A stretch of 64,000 nucleotides of DNA. It comes from Halichondria panicea (lineage: Eukaryota; Porifera; Demospongiae; Suberitida; Halichondriidae). A program made the position numbers and the translations under genes. This document shows, in pieces, positions 53,645-64,000 of this stretch. Numbering within the stretch: the stretch's first letter is position 1; every line of letters starts with the position of its first letter. A model generated the notes under the pieces. It was not told the origin of the DNA, ran no database searches, and worked only from the letters and a program-made list of their open reading frames with translations. The stretch spans positions 558,001-622,000 of the forward strand of contig NC_087381.1 of assembly GCF_963675165.1 (NCBI RefSeq), written 5' to 3'.

Positions 53645-54282
53645 TGGTAATGCTTCTTGCTTTAATTATAGTTTATATATGAAAAGTGCAGTGAAGGCAC
53701 ACCAAAGTTAAATAGTATTTCACGTCTGGTGTCAGAGGATCAAGGAATGAATGACTCCCCGGTGGGAGTGACCCCCTGGTCATTCCTGCCTAAGGTGTGG
53801 GGGACTCCCCCAGGAGTGAATGACTCCCTACGCGCATGCTTGTTTGTTCCGGCCAATGTGACCTGTTTCCATCTATTTCTCTTCTAGTGTTTGCCTTTAC
53901 ACTAGACTGTGTGTAGATCTACATGTACGTAATGAACCCAGAAAGTGTCATTATGATGCCTGATGACTGTATAATTATGATCACGAGGTTGGCCCACCAT
54001 ACACACGTCACATTAGCAGAGCAAATTATGACAGGTATGAATATCATTATAGAGTCATTCATCATTTCTGTTCAGCTCTATGTACAGCCATGAATGGGAA
54101 TGTGCATGTTGCTTTTTGGGGTGTAGACTCTATCAGTGTATGTGCATTAGTGCTTTGTCATTATTTAGATAACATTTATAAGGTGGATAAAAATTGAACT
54201 ATGGAGACATCAAGTACACGCAGCAGATCATACTAACTTGCTATGTCCCTATCAGTCAATTTCGTAAGAACACTAATAATAC
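53645..54282. other. Spacer between genes H and I
   Basis: No gene. It contains a small cluster of GAATGACTCCC and GGGAGTG words in both orientations at about 53,745-53,830. Confidence 0.45.
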
Positions 54283-57074
54283 TTAGTGGACGGTATACTT
54301 AGCCAGGATATGCAGGAGGGGCTTCTCCGCCAGACAAGTACAATGCAGTGGTTTTTCAGGGGCTGGGGGTTGCTGAGGATAGGACGTGGGATACTGGGGG
54401 TCAGCATATTGTCCAATCGGGTAGGCAGCTGCTGGTTGAGGTCCATGCACATTTGGAGGGGGAGGCTGATTAGAGTTTGGGGATCTTTGATTCATGGAGT
54501 AGGCTGTATTTTGTGTATTTGTGACGGTTGCAGTTGTCGACGTATTGTTAGTGTCTAGAATCCTGAGTGAGAGGTGAGCCAGGCGACCTCTTCTGCTTAT
54601 GAAACTGCAGACAAATAGGACAACTATGATGATGACAGGAACAGTTACTCCAATGCTGATCGAGATGATGGATGATGAACTTGATGAAGTGGGTGCTGCA
54701 TAAAAAAAAATATATGTATGTCATGCAGAGTCTATAATTATAAGTATCAGTGTACCCGATTCGTATTTCAGGTATATGTTATTATAGTCACACCGGCATA
54801 TATGTAGGATGGCATCGCTATACAGCATGCATTGCGCATATGTCTTGGTAATTGGTTGCCACGTGCTATGCCGATTGCTGCCATAATATTTGTTGGGTAT
54901 AGTGCATGGTTACGGCCACTGCACTTCGTGATATAATAGTGCATATTAATTGATAGACTCTCTTACTTGCAGTAGCCTCACAGATCAAGGCCACATCTTG
55001 TGAGTGGCCGCAGTTTGCAATTCCAATAGCATTAGCAGGACAGTTGATTAATCTGCTCTCAGTTCCTAAGCAACGAAGCTCATCCAGCCATATCCGAGTG
55101 GTTGATATGGCTTCATTAAAACTGTACAATGAGGTATGTTTCTTCATGATGGATGATGCAATGTCAAGTAATGAACGGCTAGATCTAGTATAATTTAACA
55201 AGATCACTGATTAATGTGATGATCTTACACACTCACCTTAATGTTCCTACTCGTCCATACTGTGTATAGTTTGCATACCCCAGCTGTCGACAAGCCACCA
55301 TTGCATCGTTTGGACCAAAGTTATTGTCACACACTGTCCCCCATGCTTTATTGTAAGAGACCTCCAGTCTACCAGAGGAGCCTCCTGAGTTGTCTACCAG
55401 CCTCAGTTCTCCATTAAAAGGACCTAAGTAAATAGCACGACTCATTATACCTGCTATAATTATGCTGCACCGCTATTAAATTAAACTACAACAGCACTAT
55501 ACTCATACCTTCAGGGTCACAGATCAAGCCCACATCTCGTGTGTGGGTGCAATTTTCAACTCCGATAGTGTTAGCAGGGCAATCAATCAGTCTGCTCTCA
55601 GTTCCTCGACAACGAACCTCGTCTAGTATCAGAGTATTTGATAAAGATGGGAAGAAACTATAGAAGGAATTATTAAAGATACGGTAAATCGTTTGCTCCA
55701 TTTTATTTATGAGCTAGATCGTGAGCAATTATATATAGCATAAGCTGCATGGAATAGACACTTTTACTAAGGGCACAGTCCACTGTTACAGTATAGCTAA
55801 TAACTATTGGCAGGGCCACATGCAATGAAAATTTAAATGTGGGTCATTACCGCGGCTAATTATAGTTAATAAGATTATTTTCTGATTAGCTTATTACACA
55901 CTCACCCTAGCGATCCAACTGTTCCGTATAATCTGAAGGCTGGGAACCCTAGTTGACGACAAGCCACCACTGCATTATTTCGACTGAAACTGTCATAACA
56001 CATTGTCCCCCATGTTCCATTGTAATAGACCTCCAGTCTGCCAGAGGAACCTTCTATTCAGTATGAGTTGTCTACCAGTCTCAGGTCTCCACTTGAAGGG
56101 CCTAAGTATAATTATAGCAGAATTCGTTACATGGCTGTATATGAATTATGATATATGGTTAATTGGAGTGTACCAATGCTTTTATACGCACTATTCGTAC
56201 TCATCTATTCTTACTTGTAGTTCTTCCAGTACAGATCAAGGCCACATCTTCAAAATGGGAGCAATCTTCAACTCCGATAGTGTTAGCAGGGCAATCAATG
56301 AGTTTGCTCTCAGTTCCTGAGCAACGAAGCTCGTCCAGCCATGTCCGAGTGCTTGATGAAGCTTGGAAGAAACTATAGGGGGAAATGATCATGTTAACAC
56401 AATTGCACTAGCTATATAATTATAAAAATTACATGCATGCATGCATGCAGTGATATTCAAAAAATAGTTGATGAAGGTTTACTATATAATTTTATAGCTA
56501 GGAAATGATTATGACAATTATTGCAAAAGCTGTTATAAAAATTAGCTATTGAGTCGCTGTATTACTGTACAATATACAAGATGGATAATTCGATGGCGGG
56601 TTATAATTATTACAGCTAATATAACTATAATTATATAGTTAACTTTTTGATGACTTTACACACTCACTCTAGCCTTTGAACTGTTCCGTATCGGCTGTAG
56701 CTTGAGAACCCTAGTTGACGACAAGCCACTCTTGCGTCATTTATACCAAACCCGTCCTGACACACTGTCCCCCATCGACTACTGTAATAGACCTCCAGTC
56801 TGCCAGAGGAGCCTCCTGTTCGACTAAAGCTGTCTACCAGCCTCAGGCTTCCAGTTGATTGTCCTGTACAAACAATCAATCATGCACACGTGTAATCAAT
56901 CATACAACAACAATATTACTGAGCTCCTGCATGCAGGCAGAAGAATGACAAACATAACAATAAATCTAGATATCTATAGATATGCCAGAAGTAGCCTAGC
57001 CTATAGTGCTCACCTCCAACAGCCCAAACCAGGCTCAGGACAATAACTGACTTCCACAGCAAGCAACTCATCAT
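54283..57074 (-). CDS. Gene I: three-SRCR receptor with a stop in module 2
   Basis: Exons: 57074-57014 (leader), 56863-56668 with 56372-56215, 56101-55906 with 55657-55509, 55423-55237 with 55121-54967, tail 54695-54283. Total is 1,515 nt, in frame, but module 2's first exon has TGA at 56,058-56,060 (reading DNSY-stop-IEGSSG where others read [10 protein letters not shown]), and its first cysteine context is GTMCYD rather than GTVCDD. Skipping module 2 would restore the frame. The tail has lost four bases after PAPEKP relative to genes E and L, so it ends KYTVH without the PPxY motif. The leader and modules 1 and 3 are intact. A decaying or alternatively spliced member. Confidence 0.7.
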
Positions 57075-57164
57075 TGGCAATATGCTTCTTGCAATTCAGT
57101 ATCAAAATGAGGGCATATAACTTTTTCATGCATGTATACACCCTCTCTCATGCATGCAGATGCA

Positions 57165-57255
57165 GGATGTGGGTATCAAGGATGTGGTATCAAGGATATG
57201 GGTATCAAGGATGTGGGTATCAAGGATATGGGTATCAAGGATGTCGTATCAAAGA
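57165..57255. repeat. 15-bp tandem repeat GGATGTGGGTATCAA
   Basis: About six units that alternate GGATGTGGGTATCAA and GGATATGGGTATCAA, with two shorter units. It lies about 90 bases upstream of the gene I start codon. Confidence 0.85.
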
Positions 57256-57784
57256 GTGGGTACAGTTGTATATGAACTGTGTGCATGTATATATGTGTTC
57301 AGTAAATAAATGGATATTGTGTCATATAGGATTATATTTAATGATGTTAGTATAGGTCTAACCTTCAGGCATGTGTAGTGTGATCACCCAGCAGGGGCGT
57401 TTCTAAGCAGGGGGGTGCTCAAGCCTGGTACTGGACGAACAATGGGGGAGGGGGGGGGCAAAATGTTACGTCCCTGCAAAAACTATTGCCAATGCTGACT
57501 TTGTATGTGCTCAATTAACTAGTCAACTGAGAGCGCATCCGAGTGCACTCGAAAACTTTATTTAAAACTCGTCAAGCTAGTTTTTCAGATATGAAAAAGT
57601 GGATAACTTGAAGATGAATCATGCATGAGTATAATTATTATAGAACAAAGTGTGCAATGTATACAACTTGAATTGTATTATTGACCTCTGACATCATATA
57701 GTGTCTGTGGTTTATTAGTGATGCCGAATCCCAATATTCATTGTATACTTATTTACATGTACTAAATAGGCTGGGCTCATGTAA
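57256..57784. other. Spacer between genes I and K
   Basis: No gene. Near 57,396 a CAGGGGCGTTTCTAAG end with G runs resembles one end of the hAT-like element at 46,027, without a partner end. Confidence 0.4.
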
Positions 57785-58134
57785 GGCCACTGTTAGTTGC
57801 ATACTTGTTTCAGATCAACCTCCCTCCTCGGTTTTGCTCATCTCCTCAATTAAGTCATTATTGCTGATGTCAGCCATTATTTGAGGTCAAAGTCCTTTTT
57901 TTGCTGACATTGCATTATTTTACCATGTGCCATGTGCAAGTTGCATTGTGCACCAAAAAGCCAGTGCATAAAAAAAATTAAAGTTTAGACTCCGTCCTTT
58001 TGTGTATTTTCGTCAGTTAAAAAACAGGATATGACGTCATCAAATAATGGGATAATGGGTAATGAACACCTCCCTCCCTCATCGGAGTTGAGCTAGTATT
58101 CTCATCTGAAACAAGTATGCAACTAACAGTGGCC
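57785..58134. mobile_element. 350-bp Harbinger-like MITE with two empty sites
   Basis: Ends GGCCACTGTTAGTTGCATAC and the exact inverse GTATGCAACTAACAGTGGCC extend about 30 bases. TAA is duplicated on both sides (57,782-57,784 and 58,135-58,137). The paralogous flanks near 39,422 and 50,994 read GGGCTCATGTAAAGTGTA without it. A three-base TAA duplication with a GG terminus fits PIF/Harbinger. Confidence 0.85.
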
Positions 58135-58463
58135 TAAAGTGTAGCTATCTATAGAAAGTGAAAGCACTAAGTCCAAAAATAATTAGCCAGTCTATAGCTT
58201 ATGATTTTCTGAAAACAAAATTTTTTATATAATTATCTTATCAAACAGTGTCCCAGCTCAAAGTTCATATTTGGGAGATGAAAGAATTGACGGTTTCTGG
58301 CCAAATACCATGCAAGCATGTATAATAGACAGTTTTGTGACATGGTATATCAAATAAGGAAAAAATTATATTGAGCTAAGAAATTGAGCTATAATATGAG
58401 ACATCAAGATACCCATATTTAGCCCGGGGCTTCTCCGCCAGAAAAATACAGTACAGGGGGAGG

Positions 58464-61066
58464 TTATTCAGTGGGGTACGGAGCTGAGGGAGGTTCTTCA
58501 GTGGAATAAGGAGCTGAGGGCGGTTCTCCAAGGGAATAAGGAGCTGGGGGTTGCTGAGGGTAGGATGTGCGGTATGGGGAGGAGGCGTATTGTCCAGTTG
58601 GTTGAGCCCCATGAACATTTTGAGGGGGGGCTTGATTCGAGTTTGAGGATCTTTGGTTCATGGAGTAGGCTGTATTATGTGTCGACGTAGTATGATCTAG
58701 TGGATTCCTCGTTGGGGGTGGATGCAGGCGACGTCTTAAGAAGATGAAAATTACAGTCGCGCTGATGATTATGAGGGCTATAGTTATTGTTGTACCCATA
58801 ACTACTCCAAGAAAAATCCAAATCGAGGCTGATGTAGTTGCTGCATAATAAAAAATATAGTATGTCATATAGTGTATCAGTGCATCTGAGGTAGCTATAA
58901 TAATTAGTATACTAAAATTATGTGTAATGGCCGAGAGGGTCGCCCGCCCGCCATGCATTGCTATATACACAGCGTGCAGTGCGCACACGTCACGTTAAAT
59001 GGTTGCCACGTACCATAACCAACACCACTTTAGTAACACGAAGCACACGGCGGCAGCGGCTTCATGTAACCAGTTCACAAAAGAGACATCTAAATGTTAG
59101 GCAGCAACCATATAATAATATAATATGGTTGATTCTATATAGGTGGCAACTACTTTACAACCACGCGGGCGTAATGCATGCACGTAGTAATGTAGTAGCG
59201 GTGGCAGGTGACCCTTGGATAGCACAATAATTACTTACATGTCATTGAGATATTTCATGAACAATAATTGCTAAAAGGTCTCAGCCATGTACATGCACTA
59301 ACTGATACTACTATTGACTTACATCCAGTGCAGACCAAGGTCTCCATTTGGGCCTAAAAACAACACAATTCGAGATAATTATTGAATATGCTGTATATTA
59401 CTTGCAGGGCTTGCAGTACAGTTCAAGGCCACATCTTGTGAATGGGAGCAATCTTCAACTCCAATAGGGTTAGCAGGACAATCAATGAGTCTGCTCTCAT
59501 TTCCTCGACAACGAAGCTCCAGCCATATTGGAGTTGATGGATTCGAAACTGGAGAGAAACTATAGAAGGAATTATTATTCATGAGCTCGATCTAGCAGCT
59601 ACATCCAGCTGAAACGCAGTAGTCATTTCACAGCTTGAATTAATAGATGCTTAATTTTACTAGATAAATAGGTACACGTTTTCAAGACAGATTTGATGGC
59701 TAAGAATAATGAGTTTACACACTCACCCTAACTCTCCAACTGTTCCGTATCGAGTGTAGGTGAAGAACCCTAGTTGACAACAAGCCACCACTGCATCAAA
59801 TGCACTGAAGCTATCATCACACACTGTCCCCCATTGTCCACTGTAATAGACCTCCAGTCTGCCAGAGAAGCTTCCTGTTATGGGGAAGCTCAAGTCTCCA
59901 CTTGATTGTCCTGTATATATAATTATGTGCAGACGTGAATAATGTATTACTATATTTTTAATCTGTATCAATGTGGTATAATTAATCATGTAAAAAAATG
60001 TAATGATGTCATACCACTATATGAGTGAAAGGCCCTGACCATGCACAATCTACTATAATACCGGTACCAGGCCAATAAACAGCTTGTGGCATGAATTTCC
60101 AATCGGGCATGTATAATAACTACTTTTTTGCTTTGAAACATTTGCACAATAACCACAATTACTTCAAAGAGAGCATCCCTATAAAAGCAGTTTTGTGTGG
60201 AAGTTTTGTGTCGAAAAATCACTTTCTCACTTTCCCACTGTCAATGCATTATGTCATAAAATTATATTGGCACTGCATTTCCTTTGATCAGAGGTCAAAT
60301 TATTGTGTTACCTCATTACTAGATAACACCTACACATTATTGTACACAAATGCAGAATCTTCTTGTTTGATCCTGGTACTAGTAGAACAAGGGAAACTTT
60401 TAGGGAACTTATCAGTTTTCAGTAGCTTTACTAATGCACTTGACATCTAACCGAGTTGTACGGGCCTTTGAGCAGTACAACATGGGGACTAGACCTTGTA
60501 TCAAAAAACACTCTTAATTCTGTTCGATGTATGTATCATGTGATCTGTAGGTAACCTTTGTACCTAACTCTCATACGTATAGGGCTAGGGAAGCAATTTC
60601 ATATTCTATAGCTAACATGCAGGACAACAACAAGTACAGTGTACTGTATAGAGTACGTTTATGGATTTCACTCAAATTAATTTGTAGCAGAAAATATCAT
60701 GCACGCAATTAGAGAGTAGAAACATCATAATGAATTTATAGCTACTGAGCTCATTGTAGGCAGAAGAATGAATGAGATCTACAGTGCATGGCGGATCCTG
60801 CAGGGGTGTTTCAGTGGTCTCAAATGAAACCCCCGTTTGGTTAATGTCTATATAGCATGTTAACAGATCTGATCAACAATTAACTAGTAAACTGATATTT
60901 CTGAAAAGGCTGCAATAACAGAACTATTTAAGCAGCAAACAACCAGCCCCCCTTTCTATCTATAATATCTATAATATCATATTTCAGCCTAGTGAGTGAG
61001 CTCACCTCCAACAGCCCAAACCAGGCTCAGGAAAGTAACTGACTTCCACAGTAAGCAGTTCATCAT
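58464..61066 (-). CDS. Gene K: one-SRCR membrane receptor, shortened tail
   Basis: Exons: 61066-61006 (leader [17 protein letters not shown]), 59910-59727 and 59559-59402 (SRCR), 58840-58464 (membrane and tail). Spliced length is 780 nt, 259 residues, open throughout. The SRCR has all six cysteines plus one extra (VVACCQLG), and lacks an Asp in the WLELRC stretch where others have WLDELRC. The helix resembles that of gene F ([21 protein letters not shown]). The tail stops after two EEPPSAPY repeats by a GAA to TAA change, and DNA beyond also lost the region for the PPxY end. It is the twin of gene F, with the frame intact here. Its second SRCR exon is a hybrid formed by recombination. The 1.1-kb leader intron is nearly identical to that of gene F. 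Confidence 0.75.
59317..59401. other. Recombination junction of two SRCR introns and exons
   Basis: The end of an SRCR second-half exon (CTTACATCCAGTGCAGACCAAGG, as at 40,720) is fused to the start of an SRCR first-half exon (TCTCCATTTGGGCCTAAAAA, as at 37,049), followed by E-type intron. It is a fossil junction from unequal exchange between F-type and E-type genes. Confidence 0.75.
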
Positions 61067-61435
61067 TGGCAATCTTGCTAGAGTATATTTATAGTTATGA
61101 ACAGTGCAGTGAAGGCACACCTTAAATACCATGATTGTGTAGGGATGCATAGGATGTGGTGACTGCGTGTATTTAATGAACCACGACAAGTATGAATATC
61201 ATTATAGAGTCACTCAATCCGTATTCAGTGTCAGCCAGCCAAGCAGAGCTATGTACAGCCATATGTGTGTGCATGTTGCTTTTTAGGGTACCGGGTGTAG
61301 ACTCTATCAGTATTTAGAGGTAGTTTAAAATTTGCACCAACGAAATACTGCAATGTTCGTTTAAGTTAATCTTGGCATCCAGACAACACATTGATGCTTT
61401 GTTTATTAGCATAATTATGCAGTTTAACTACAAAG

Positions 61436-61686
61436 ATGATGATGAAAGGAATAGCCACTCCGAGACCAACCGAGACGCCGGATGATGAGGAAGTGAATGC
61501 TGTATAAAATATATCAGCGTCAATAAGCATGACTGTGTATATTATCCAGTGAATTTGAGATATTAATTTTGATCTCAGTAATGCATAATAGTGATACTTG
61601 ACTCTTACTTCCAGTGCAGGCCAAGGCTACATATTATCTTGTGAATGGGCGTAATCTTCATCTCCGATAGAGTTAGCAGGACAATA
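61436..61686 (-). pseudogene. Second relic of an A-type receptor gene
   Basis: 61,504-61,436 holds the start of a short-tail membrane exon (GVSVGLGVAIPFIIIFV, after an ATACAG acceptor), cut off within the helix. 61,686-61,609 is the end of an SRCR second-half exon with Cys to Tyr (EDYAHSQD), a small insertion and a stop. It is the counterpart of the relic at 44.2-44.8 kb. Confidence 0.65.
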
Positions 61687-61926
61687 AGAAAGTATCATAA
61701 GTCCAAAGCCGAAAAATAACTAAATTAATAATGGTCCCTATACACCAGTATATGCATGCGTAAGTGCTTTATCATAATTATTCTGACAACAAATTTAATA
61801 TCAGAAGGAGAGATGAAAATTGAGCTATGAGACATCAAGTATATACAGCAGATATACTAATTTGCTATCACTATCGGTCAATAGGTACTTGAATTGTGGG
61901 CATTATACCCATGCATGCATATATAG

Positions 61927-64000
<2,074 letters not shown>

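Overview
The window looks like a stretch of a demosponge nuclear genome, and Amphimedon queenslandica is the most likely kind of source. This is inferred from the AT-rich sequence, short introns, the very large number of SRCR domains and the sponge-style short collagen proteins; no marker gene proves the species. No RNA genes, viral genes or prokaryotic features were found.

The dominant content is a tandem array of genes for single-pass membrane receptors, all on the minus strand and each reading from high to low coordinate. Each gene has the same plan: a tiny leader exon (signal peptide [19 protein letters not shown]), one to six SRCR domains each split over two exons, and a last exon with an extracellular stub, a transmembrane helix and a cytoplasmic tail. 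Every SRCR domain has six cysteines (two in the first exon, four in the second), which with the two-exon layout is the group A pattern. All introns between modules are phase 1 and the intron inside each domain is phase 2, so domains can be added, lost or skipped without changing frame. Spliced lengths were checked by hand and are multiples of three in the intact genes.

Layout from low to high coordinate: gene A (0.4-2.3 kb, two SRCR, short tail); a broken gene B (4.3-7.1 kb); gene C (8.8-16.1 kb, three SRCR); a spacer rich in transposons and holding two damaged collagen-like type II membrane protein genes (19.5-23.7 kb); gene D (25.3-30.9 kb, six SRCR); gene A2 (31.7-34.1 kb, close copy of A); gene E (35.3-38.7 kb, two SRCR); gene F (39.7-43.6 kb, one SRCR, frameshifted); an A-type relic (44.2-44.8 kb); gene G (45.1-50.6 kb, four SRCR, one module broken); gene H (51.2-53.6 kb, one SRCR, broken); gene I (54.3-57.1 kb, three SRCR, one module with a stop); gene K (58.5-61.1 kb, one SRCR); a second A-type relic (61.4-61.7 kb); and gene L (from 61.9 kb past the window end).

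Two tail classes exist. A and A2 carry a short basic tail. Most others carry a tail rich in Pro, Tyr and Gln that ends in a PPxY motif, a known docking site for WW domains such as those of NEDD4-family ubiquitin ligases. Proteins of this plan act at the cell surface; sponge SRCR receptors have been linked to aggregation, self recognition and microbe sensing, but the ligand here is unknown.

The array is clearly evolving by duplication, unequal crossover and decay. Large blocks are repeated (1-2.9 kb with 31.3-34.6 kb; 39.7-47.6 kb with 58.4-64.0 kb), modules are amplified in place inside genes C, D and G, and several transposon insertions have visible empty sites in paralogous introns. This makes it a candidate polymorphic recognition locus.
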